From Agromyces flavus (GTDB lineage: Bacteria > Actinomycetota > Actinomycetes > Actinomycetales > Microbacteriaceae): a stretch of DNA of 64,000 bases. The notes under the pieces are model-generated. The model did no database searches and had not been told where the DNA came from. It saw only the letters and a list, made by a program, of their open reading frames with translations. Where the stretch lies: NCBI RefSeq assembly GCF_900104685.1, contig NZ_LT629755.1, positions 1-64,000 on the forward strand, given 5' to 3'. Made by a program: the position numbers and the translations under genes. Below, one piece after another: positions 27,085-33,449 of the stretch (position 1 is the stretch's first letter; every line of letters begins with the position of its first letter).

Positions 27085-27483
27085 ATGATCCTCGACCCGA
27101 GTGCCGATGACCGCCTCGACCGGGCGTTCATGGCCCTCGCCGACCCGGTGCGCCGTCGCATCATCGCCCGGCTCAGCCGCGGGCCCGCGACGGTCAACGA
27201 GTTGGCCGAGCCCTTCGAGATCACGAAGCAGGCGGTGTCCAAGCACATCCACACGCTCGAGCAGGCGGGGCTCGTCACGCGCACGCGCGACGCCCAACGC
27301 CGGCCCGTGCACCTCGATGCCGGTCAGCTCGAGGCGCTCACCGCATGGATCGACCGGTACCGGCTGATCCACGAGCAGCAGTACCGCAGCCTCGATGCGC
27401 TGCTCGCCTCCGACCGCGACGTCAACGCCGCGGCATCCGTCGCCGACGACCCCGCCGGCACCCATCCGAAGGAGTCATCATGA
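27085..27483 (+). CDS. ArsR-family repressor
   Basis: 132 residues. The winged helix spans about 10-95: RAFMALADPVRRRIIARLSR, then the recognition region EPFEITKQAVSKHIHTLEQA, then GLVTRTRDAQRRPVHLDAG. No cysteine metal-binding box is visible, so it is not an arsenic sensor of the classical type but belongs to the group linked with SRPBCC proteins. The ATG at 27085 lies behind AAGGGGGCGGG. Its stop overlaps the start of the SRPBCC gene (ATGA). It presumably represses its own operon through the upstream palindrome. Confidence 0.88.
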   Translation: MILDPSADDRLDRAFMALADPVRRRIIARLSRGPATVNELAEPFEITKQAVSKHIHTLEQAGLVTRTRDAQRRPVHLDAGQLEALTAWIDRYRLIHEQQYRSLDALLASDRDVNAAASVADDPAGTHPKESS

Positions 27484-27965
27484 CCACCGAGACCACCAAC
27501 CCGGTCACCATCAACGCGCCCGAAGGCCTGCCGTTCGTCGACATCGAGCGCGAGTTCGATGCGCCGGTCGCGGCCGTGTTCGCGGCGCATCGCGATCCCG
27601 AGCTCGTCCGGCAGTGGCTCGGCCCGAACGGGTACGAGATGAGGATCGAGCGCTGGGACTTCCGGCCGCAGGGCGGTTACCGCTACGTGCACCGCGACCC
27701 CGAGGGCAACGAGTACCGCTTCAACGGCACCTTCCACTCCGTGCGCGAGAACGAGTTCGCCGTGCAGACGTTCGAGTTCGAGGGGGCGCCCGACATCGTC
27801 AGCGTCGAGTCGATGACCTTCGAGGACCTCGGCAACGGGCGCACGCGACTCCGCGGCCACTCGGTGTACCCGAGCCTCGAGGCGCGCGACGCCATGGTCG
27901 AGCACGGCATGGCCACCGGCGTGACCGAGGGCTATGCGCGACTCGACGCCCTGCTCGCGGGCTGA
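27480..27965 (+). CDS. SRPBCC (AHSA1-type) domain protein
   Basis: 161 residues, a single START-like fold: FVDIEREFDAPVAAVFAAHR, then the typical VRQWLGPNGYEMRIERWDFR, and GMATGVTEGYARLDALLAG at the end. The hydrophobic cavity of this fold binds small lipophilic molecules. Almost all such ArsR-AHSA1 pairs are uncharacterised. Translationally coupled to the repressor by four bases. The VOC gene that follows is on the same strand but beyond an inverted repeat. Confidence 0.88.
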   Translation: MTTETTNPVTINAPEGLPFVDIEREFDAPVAAVFAAHRDPELVRQWLGPNGYEMRIERWDFRPQGGYRYVHRDPEGNEYRFNGTFHSVRENEFAVQTFEFEGAPDIVSVESMTFEDLGNGRTRLRGHSVYPSLEARDAMVEHGMATGVTEGYARLDALLAG

Positions 27966-27996
27966 CCCGGCGCCCCTCCCGACCCACCCTCACCTC

Positions 27997-28058
27997 CCGC
28001 GAGATGACGCGAACGGCTCGTCAAGCGCCGACCAAGCGCAGTTCGCGTCATCTCGCGG
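27997..28058. repeat. Intergenic palindrome B (18-base perfect arms, 26-base spacer)
   Basis: CCGCGAGATGACGCGAAC (27997-28014) and its exact complement at 28041-28058, with 26 bases between. It lies 31 bases after the SRPBCC stop and 21 bases before the VOC start. It may end or attenuate the transcript. The spacer contains the direct repeat CAAGCGC twice. Confidence 0.8.
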
Positions 28059-28079
28059 CCGACTGAAACGGAGAAGCCC

Positions 28080-28535
28080 ATGGATTGGACACTCGAGGTG
28101 GTGATCGTGCCGGTGAGCGACCTCGACCGCGCGATCGAGTTCTACCGCGACCGCGTCGGATTCGCGCTCGACCACGACACGCACGCCGGCGACCAGCGGT
28201 TCGCGCAGCTCACCCCGCGCGGCTCCGGCTGCTCGATCGTGCTCGGCACACTGCCGGCGCAGAACGAGATGGCGCCCGGATCGCTCAAGGGCGTGCAACT
28301 GGTGGTCGCCGATGCCGAGGCCGCCCGCGCCGAGCTCGTCGAGCGCGGTGTCGACGCGAGCCCGATCCAGGTGATCGACCCGCGCGACGGCGGCACCTTC
28401 TTCGGGTTCGCCGATCCCGACGGCAACACGTGGGCCGTCCAGCAGATCCGCGCGCGGGCCGAGCGGCCGCTCATCCCCGTCGAGGCGCGGCAGCGCTTCG
28501 GCGCCGAGCAGGAGGCCGACGCGCCGCCCGCCTGA
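28080..28535 (+). CDS. VOC-family protein
   Basis: 151 residues, the classical two-module glyoxalase/bleomycin-resistance fold: VSDLDRAIEFYRDRVGFALD opens the first half and GTFFGFADPDGNTWAVQQI closes the second, with an acidic tail. Metal ligand positions of true glyoxalase I are not all evident. The ATG at 28080 lies behind GGAGAAGCCC. It probably belongs to the ArsR-SRPBCC unit, separated from it by palindrome B, and may act on the same lipophilic or electrophilic compound (inference). Confidence 0.85.
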   Translation: MDWTLEVVIVPVSDLDRAIEFYRDRVGFALDHDTHAGDQRFAQLTPRGSGCSIVLGTLPAQNEMAPGSLKGVQLVVADAEAARAELVERGVDASPIQVIDPRDGGTFFGFADPDGNTWAVQQIRARAERPLIPVEARQRFGAEQEADAPPA

Positions 28536-28572
28536 GGCGCCCGCCGGCGATGACGGATGCCGCGTGCCGGTG

Positions 28573-28578
28573 GAGGAT
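28573..28578 (+). promoter_or_regulatory. Leaderless -10 box (GAGGAT) for the phosphoesterase
   Basis: GAGGAT, six bases, then GTG at 28585. Confidence 0.45.
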
Positions 28579-28584
28579 GGGCGC

Positions 28585-29106
28585 GTGACCTCGCTCGTCC
28601 TCATCGCCGACACCCACCTGCCGACGCGGGCTCGCGACCTGCCGCCCGAGGCGTGGGATGCGATCGACGCCGCCGATCTCGTGATCCATGCGGGTGACTG
28701 GATGGATGTCGCGACCCTCGACGCACTCGAGGCGCGCGCGCGTCGGCTGGTCGGGGTGTACGGCAACAACGACGGGCCGGCGCTCCGGAAGCGACTGCCC
28801 GAGATCGCACGCGTCGACGTCGACGGCGTGCGGATCGCGGTCGTGCACGAGACGGGCGCCGCGACCCGCCGCGAGGAGCGCATGGCGGCGGCGTTCCCCG
28901 ACGTCGACGTGCTGGTCTTCGGGCACAGCCACATCCCGTGGGACACCGTCGCGACCAGCGGCCTGCGCCTGCTCAACCCCGGCTCGCCGACGGACCGCCG
29001 CCGCCAGCCCGTCGCGACGTTCATGACCGCGACCGCACGCGACGGGCGACTCGACGACGTCCGGCTCGTGCCCGTCGACCCCGCGTGGCGCGCGCCCGCG
29101 CACTGA
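28585..29106 (+). CDS. YfcE/MJ0936-type metallophosphoesterase
   Basis: 173 residues. All metal-binding motifs of the calcineurin-like fold are present: ADTHLP, HAGDW, GNND, VHETG and GHSH. The small size and the closing LLNPGSPTDRRRQP match the YfcE/MJ0936 group, which hydrolyses phosphodiesters in vitro. The physiological substrate is unknown. GTG start from a leaderless promoter. Confidence 0.88.
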   Translation: MTSLVLIADTHLPTRARDLPPEAWDAIDAADLVIHAGDWMDVATLDALEARARRLVGVYGNNDGPALRKRLPEIARVDVDGVRIAVVHETGAATRREERMAAAFPDVDVLVFGHSHIPWDTVATSGLRLLNPGSPTDRRRQPVATFMTATARDGRLDDVRLVPVDPAWRAPAH

Positions 29107-29160
29107 CGCGAGCAGGCCACGCGACGTGAAGTGGCCCGTGACGCCGCGAGGCACGCACGC

Positions 29161-29166
29161 GAGGAT
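29161..29166 (+). promoter_or_regulatory. Leaderless -10 box (GAGGAT) for the PhzF-like gene
   Basis: GAGGAT, six bases, then GTG at 29173. The box and surrounding bases nearly repeat those of the previous gene (GAGGATGGGCG at both). Confidence 0.5.
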
Positions 29167-29172
29167 GGGCGG

Positions 29173-30042
29173 GTGACCCACGCACCCGAGATCCTCCGAT
29201 ACGCGGCCTTCACCTCCGATCCGGCGGGCGGCAACCCGGCCGGCATCGTGCTCGAGGCCGACGACCTCGATGACGTCGCCATGCTGCGCATCGCCGGCGA
29301 GATCGGGTTCGCGGAGACCGCCTTCATCTCCGACGGCGCGGCGGGTCCACGCCGCGTGCGATTCTTCTCGCCGCACGCCGAGGTGCCGTTCTGCGGCCAC
29401 GCGACGGTCGCCGGCGCCATCGCGATCGCCGAGCGCGAGGGGACCGGGCACGTGCGGTTCTCCACGCCCGTCGGCGACGTCGACATCGAGACGTCCGAGG
29501 TGGATGGCGCGCTCCGCGCCGCCTTCACGAGCGTCGAACCCCACGTCGAGGAGATGCCGGCGCCGGTGCTCGACGCCCTGCTCGGGCTGACGGGGATTCC
29601 CGCCGAGGCGCTCGATGAGCGCCATCCGCCCCGCATCGCCTTCGCCGGCAACCGCCACCCGGTGCTCGTCGTCGCCGACGAGGTGTACTTCGACCGATTC
29701 GCCTTCGACCCGGCCGAGGCGCGCGCGCTCATGGACGAGCACGGGTGGCCCGCGACGATCACCGTGCTGCATCGGCTCCCGGACGCCGGGAGCGACGAGC
29801 ACCCCGGCCTGCGCTTCGAGGCGCGCAACATCTTCCCGGTCGGCGCGATCATCGAGGACCCGGCGACGGGCGCCGCGGCCGCCGCCGTCGGAGGGTACCT
29901 CCGCGCGCTCGGCGCGGTGGAGCCGCCCGCTCGCGTGGTCATCCGGCAGGGTCGCCATGTCGGCCGCCCGAGCGAGCTCGTCGTCGACATCCCTGAGCGC
30001 GGCGGCACCGTCGTCAGCGGCACGGCCGTGCCCATCGGCTGA
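29173..30042 (+). CDS. PhzF-family isomerase/epimerase-like protein
   Basis: 289 residues, the normal PhzF length, with the two-lobed diaminopimelate-epimerase fold: AFTSDPAGGNPAGIVLEADD, then EIGFAETAFIS (with the likely acid-base Glu), FFSPHAEVPFCGHATVAGA, and in the second lobe VGAIIEDPATGAAAAAVGGY. No phenazine genes are nearby, so it is one of the many PhzF-like proteins of unknown substrate. GTG start. Confidence 0.88.
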   Translation: MTHAPEILRYAAFTSDPAGGNPAGIVLEADDLDDVAMLRIAGEIGFAETAFISDGAAGPRRVRFFSPHAEVPFCGHATVAGAIAIAEREGTGHVRFSTPVGDVDIETSEVDGALRAAFTSVEPHVEEMPAPVLDALLGLTGIPAEALDERHPPRIAFAGNRHPVLVVADEVYFDRFAFDPAEARALMDEHGWPATITVLHRLPDAGSDEHPGLRFEARNIFPVGAIIEDPATGAAAAAVGGYLRALGAVEPPARVVIRQGRHVGRPSELVVDIPERGGTVVSGTAVPIG

Positions 30043-30101
30043 GGCGAGGACGTCCCGCGAGCGGCGGGCGCAACGGGGCGAGCGGATGTCGCACCGTTGA
30101 C

Positions 30102-30107
30102 TAGGCT
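30102..30107 (+). promoter_or_regulatory. -10 box (TAGGCT) for the aldo/keto reductase
   Basis: TAGGCT lies 66 bases before the ATG at 30174, giving a leader of about 60 bases that ends in GGAGGAG. Confidence 0.5.
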
Positions 30108-30173
30108 CGTTGCGGCGGCGCGCCGCGACATCCGCACCGGCCCGCTCGCCCGCAGCACACGACGGAGGAGCCC

Positions 30174-31163
30174 ATGCAGACCCGCACCCTCGGCCGGACC
30201 GGCCGCACCGTCTCGGTCATCGGACTCGGCACCTGGCAGCTCGGCGCCGACTGGGGCGAGGTCGACGAGGCCGATGCCCTCGCCGTGCTCGACGCCTCGC
30301 ACGAGGCCGGCGTCACGGTGTTCGACACCGCCGACGTCTACGGCGACGGCCGCTCGGAGTCGCTCATCGGCCGCTGGCTCGCCGCGAATCCCGACTCGGG
30401 CGTGACGGTCGCGACGAAGATGGGCCGCCGAATGCCGCAGGAGCACGACAACTACGTGCTCGAGAACTTCCGCGCCTGGACCCACCGGTCGCGACGCAAC
30501 CTCGGCGTCGAGACCCTCGACCTCGTGCAGCTGCATTGCCCGCCCACGTCGGTCTACTCCGACGACGCCGTCTACGACGCGCTCGACACGCTCGTCGCCG
30601 AGGGCGCGATCGCCGCCTACGGCGTGAGCGTCGAGAAGGTCGACGAGGCGCTCACCGCGATCGCGCGGCCGAACGTCGCCACCGTGCAGATCATCCTCAA
30701 CGCGTTCCGGCTGAAGCCCGTCGAGGAGGTGCTGCCGGTCGCCCAGCAGTACGGCGTCGGCATCATCGCGCGCGTGCCGCTCGCGAGCGGCCTGCTGAGC
30801 GGCCGGTACACGCTCGACACGCAGTTCGCCGAGAACGACCACCGCAACTACAACCGGCACGGCGAGTCGTTCGACGTCGGCGAGACGTTCTCGGGCGTCG
30901 ACTACGCGACCGGCGTGCGCGCGGCCTCCGAGTTCGCGGCGCTCGCGACGCAGGCGGCGCCGGATGCCACGCCCGCCCAGGTCGCGCTCGCCTGGATCGC
31001 CCGGCAGTCCGGCGTGTCCACGGTCATCCCGGGCGCGCGCAACCCCGACCAGGCGCGCGCGAACGCCGCCGCGGGATCGCTCGAGCTGCCCGACTCATTC
31101 GACGCCGCCGTCCGCGACCTCTACGACCGCGAGATCCGCGCGTCGGTGCACCACCGCTGGTGA
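30174..31163 (+). CDS. Aldo/keto reductase
   Basis: 329 residues, a TIM barrel of the AKR superfamily. The catalytic tetrad is visible as FDTADVYGDG (Asp, Tyr), TVATKMG (Lys) and LVQLHCPP (His). The NADPH pocket reads PGARNPDQARANAAA near the C-terminus. It belongs to the YghZ/general-stress group that reduces aldehydes; the true substrate is unknown. The ATG lies behind GGAGGAGCCC. It is followed after 91 bases by the AEC carrier on the same strand. Confidence 0.9.
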   Translation: MQTRTLGRTGRTVSVIGLGTWQLGADWGEVDEADALAVLDASHEAGVTVFDTADVYGDGRSESLIGRWLAANPDSGVTVATKMGRRMPQEHDNYVLENFRAWTHRSRRNLGVETLDLVQLHCPPTSVYSDDAVYDALDTLVAEGAIAAYGVSVEKVDEALTAIARPNVATVQIILNAFRLKPVEEVLPVAQQYGVGIIARVPLASGLLSGRYTLDTQFAENDHRNYNRHGESFDVGETFSGVDYATGVRAASEFAALATQAAPDATPAQVALAWIARQSGVSTVIPGARNPDQARANAAAGSLELPDSFDAAVRDLYDREIRASVHHRW

Positions 31164-31201
31164 CGCCGCGGGCGCCCCGCGCCGGATCGACGACGATCCC
31201 C

Positions 31202-31221
31202 GCGGGAACCCCGGCTCCCGC
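31202..31221 (+). terminator. Weak hairpin after the aldo/keto reductase
   Basis: Six-base arms GCGGGA and TCCCGC around eight bases, 38 bases after the stop. Confidence 0.35.
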
Positions 31222-31254
31222 CCCCGGCCGGCTTCGGCGCCGCGGCGGTGACGC

Positions 31255-32175
31255 GTGATCGACATCCTCACCGGGTTCGCGGTCATCGCGCTGGCCGTGT
31301 TCGTCGGCTGGCTCGCCGGTCGCACGGGCGTGCTCGGCCCGAACGCGCGCCCGGTGCTCGCGCGCCTGAACTTCAACGTGCTCTCGCCGTTCCTGCTCTT
31401 CTCGGTGCTGGCGACGGCCGACGTGCACGCGCTCTTCTCGGCGCTGCTGCCGGTTTCGGCGATCGCCGCGGTCGCGATGATGCTCGTCTTCTCGACCGTC
31501 TCGCTCGCGCTGCTGCGCCGCGGCATCGCCCGCACGACCATCGGCGCGCTCGCCTCCGGGTACGTGAATGGCAACAACATCGGCATTCCGATCGCCCTCT
31601 ACCTGTTGGGCGATGCGGCGTACTCCGCTCCGATCGTACTGCTGCAGCTGCTGCTGTTCGCGCCGGTCGCGCTCGCGGTGCTCGGCGCGACGGTCGAGGG
31701 GCGGACGTCGGTCCGCGGCATCCTGCGCTCGACCTTCACGAACCCGATCATCATCGGATCGCTGCTCGGCGTGCTCGTGTCGGTCTCAGGTCTCGAGCTT
31801 CCGGCGATCATCCTCGACCCGGTGCAGCTCATCGGTCAGGCGGCCGTGCCGCTCATGCTGATCGCGTACGGGCTGTCGTTGCACGGCACGCGGATGTTCG
31901 AGCCCGGGACCGGCCTGCGCGACGTCGTGCTCGCGGCGACGCTCAAGCTCTTCGCGATGCCCGCGGTCGCGTGGGCCGTCGGCGCTTTCGTGTTCGGCCT
32001 CGAGGGGCGCGACCTCTACGCCGTCACCGTGCTCGCTGCCCTGCCGACCGCGCAGAACGTGTTCAACTTCGCGCAGCGCTACGACACGGCCGAGGTCGTC
32101 GCGCGCGACACGGTGTTCCTCACGACGGTCGGCTCGGTGCCGGTGCTCTTCGGCATCTCGCTGCTGCTCGGCTGA
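31255..32175 (+). CDS. AEC (auxin efflux carrier) family transporter
   Basis: 306 residues with ten predicted membrane helices in two five-helix halves. Typical family features are the Asn-rich GYVNGNNIGIPIALYLLGD in the middle of helix 4 and ALPTAQNVFNFAQRY in the equivalent place of the second half. Bacterial members carry dicarboxylates such as malate; the substrate here is unknown. GTG start at 31255, with no strong Shine-Dalgarno site. Confidence 0.87.
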   Translation: MIDILTGFAVIALAVFVGWLAGRTGVLGPNARPVLARLNFNVLSPFLLFSVLATADVHALFSALLPVSAIAAVAMMLVFSTVSLALLRRGIARTTIGALASGYVNGNNIGIPIALYLLGDAAYSAPIVLLQLLLFAPVALAVLGATVEGRTSVRGILRSTFTNPIIIGSLLGVLVSVSGLELPAIILDPVQLIGQAAVPLMLIAYGLSLHGTRMFEPGTGLRDVVLAATLKLFAMPAVAWAVGAFVFGLEGRDLYAVTVLAALPTAQNVFNFAQRYDTAEVVARDTVFLTTVGSVPVLFGISLLLG

Positions 32176-32473
32176 AGGGGCAGCCCAGCGAGCGGATGGG
32201 GCGAGCGCACGCCTGCCCTTGCAACACCGCTCGAGGCCTCCGCCCTCCGACCCGGGCAGCTTGGTCGGTTCGCAGGATGAGACGCGTCGGACCCCTGCAG
32301 CGGCGGCCCTGATGCGTCCCATCCTTCATATTCGTTCGAGGCGCCGTCGGAACGCAGGAGAATCCGGCCGCTGGCCCCGCAAACCCGCCCATCGGGCGGA
32401 TTTTCATGCATCTCGCGTGCGGACCGCGTCACCCGGGCACGGCAGGATGGGTCCACGACCCGAGGAGGCCCAC
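32176..32473. other. Gene-free gap with a terminator
   Basis: 298 bases between the AEC carrier and the DUF1353 gene. It holds the T-tailed terminator at 32385-32404, an unusually long way (about 210 bases) after the preceding stop, and a CAGGAT box near 32442. No convincing small ORF or RNA gene was found between them, though the distance leaves room for a short non-coding RNA. Confidence 0.4.
32385..32404 (+). terminator. Intrinsic terminator with T-tail
   Basis: CCGCCC, loop ATC, GGGCGG, then A and four Ts: the only hairpin with a T-run that I noticed in the window. Confidence 0.75.
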
Positions 32474-33232
32474 GTGCCGTTCGAACGCGACGACGGAACC
32501 CCGCTCGACGAGATCGCGCTCGCGCAGCGACCCGCCGACGCCGACCGGTTCGAGGTGCGCGAGGCGATCGTGTACCTCGACCCGCGCACGGGACGCCGCT
32601 ACCGGGCGCCCGCCGCGGGGGAGCAGCCGCCGCCGCACGGCGTGACCGACCTCGCGTCGGTGCCGAGCGCGCTCTGGGGCCTCATCGCGAGCTACGGCCG
32701 GCAGTCGGCCCCGGCGATCCTGCACGACGAGCGGTCGCGCGTGGCGGCCGAGCTGCCCGACCGCGGGGCGGCCCTCGCCCAGCGTCGCGAGGACGACCGG
32801 GTCTTCCACACGGCCCTCCGCGAGCAGGGCGTGCCGCGCCTGCGCGCCCGTCTCATGTGGGCGTGGGTCTCGGCCGACCGCGAGTTCCGCCACGGCGGCG
32901 CGCTCGGCTGGGTGTTGCTCGCCCAGGTGGGGCTGGGCGTCCTCGCCGTCGCCGCGGCGGTCGCACTCGCCATCGTCGCGGGGCCGTGGGGGCTCGCGCT
33001 CGCCGCGGCCCCGCTGATCGCGGCGCTCCCATGGGGTCGGACGGCGCCGCTCATCCTCGTGCTGACGTACTCGCTCGCCGTGTTCGGACCCCTGCTCGTC
33101 GCACAGCTCGCGGCGATCGTGGTGTTCCGCGTGGTCGAGGCGATCGTCGAACTCGTGACGGGCGGCGATCCGGCGTCGGTGGTGCGACCGACCGTGGCGC
33201 CCGCCGACCGCGGAGAGCCGACACGCGGCTGA
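32474..33232 (+). CDS. DUF1353 protein with C-terminal membrane segments
   Basis: 252 residues. Residues about 25-130 form a DUF1353 domain with its hallmark GVTDLASVP followed by SAPAILHDE. The C-terminal half adds three hydrophobic segments (about 140-165, 168-182 and 190-225), so this copy is membrane-anchored. Stand-alone DUF1353 proteins are often phage-related and of unknown function; the membrane fusion is a cellular variant. GTG start behind GAGGAGGCCCAC. Confidence 0.75.
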   Translation: MPFERDDGTPLDEIALAQRPADADRFEVREAIVYLDPRTGRRYRAPAAGEQPPPHGVTDLASVPSALWGLIASYGRQSAPAILHDERSRVAAELPDRGAALAQRREDDRVFHTALREQGVPRLRARLMWAWVSADREFRHGGALGWVLLAQVGLGVLAVAAAVALAIVAGPWGLALAAAPLIAALPWGRTAPLILVLTYSLAVFGPLLVAQLAAIVVFRVVEAIVELVTGGDPASVVRPTVAPADRGEPTRG

Positions 33233-33236
33233 GAAC

Positions 33237-33252
33237 TCAGGGTTCGCCCTGA
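33237..33252 (+). terminator. TTCG-loop hairpin after the DUF1353 gene
   Basis: TCAGGG-TTCG-CCCTGA, six perfect pairs with an extra-stable tetraloop, five bases after the stop. Confidence 0.6.
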
Positions 33253-33339
33253 TACGCGCGCCGCGCGACATCCGTACCGTTGATCTCGGTCGAACACCGC
33301 GGACATGCAGGGGGAACTGTCACCGCGGGAACGACCGGA

Positions 33340-33388
33340 GAGCCGGCCGCGCTGGAAGCCCACCCGATTGGGCAGCGCAGGCCGGCTC
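33340..33388. repeat. Long compound hairpin before the Ski2-like helicase
   Basis: The 49 bases fold into one rod. A nine-base outer stem (33340-33348 with 33380-33388) is followed, after a one-base bulge, by GCGCTG/CAGCGC, then, after a four-base bulge, by CCCA/TGGG and a six-base loop. It lies about 60 bases before the helicase ATG and upstream of its -10 box, so it is not part of that leaderless mRNA. Confidence 0.6.
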
Positions 33389-33436
33389 CCCCGCTTAACG
33401 GCACGGGCCGCGAACGACGCGTGCCGGATCATGCGG

Positions 33437-33442
33437 CAGACT
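33437..33442 (+). promoter_or_regulatory. Leaderless -10 box (CAGACT) for the Ski2-like helicase
   Basis: CAGACT, seven bases, then the ATG at 33450. Confidence 0.5.
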
Positions 33443-33449
33443 CGAACGG

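Noticed and set aside
27990..30860. Minus-strand frame of over 900 codons opposite the VOC, phosphoesterase, PhzF and reductase genes
   Set aside because: Four consecutive plus-strand genes with clear catalytic motifs and start signals occupy the region, and the antisense product has no recognisable domain.
32240..32420. Possible tRNA (a stretch resembling a D-arm, then a T-tailed terminator)
   Set aside because: No acceptor stem, anticodon arm or T-arm could be paired around it on either strand. Only the terminator is supported.
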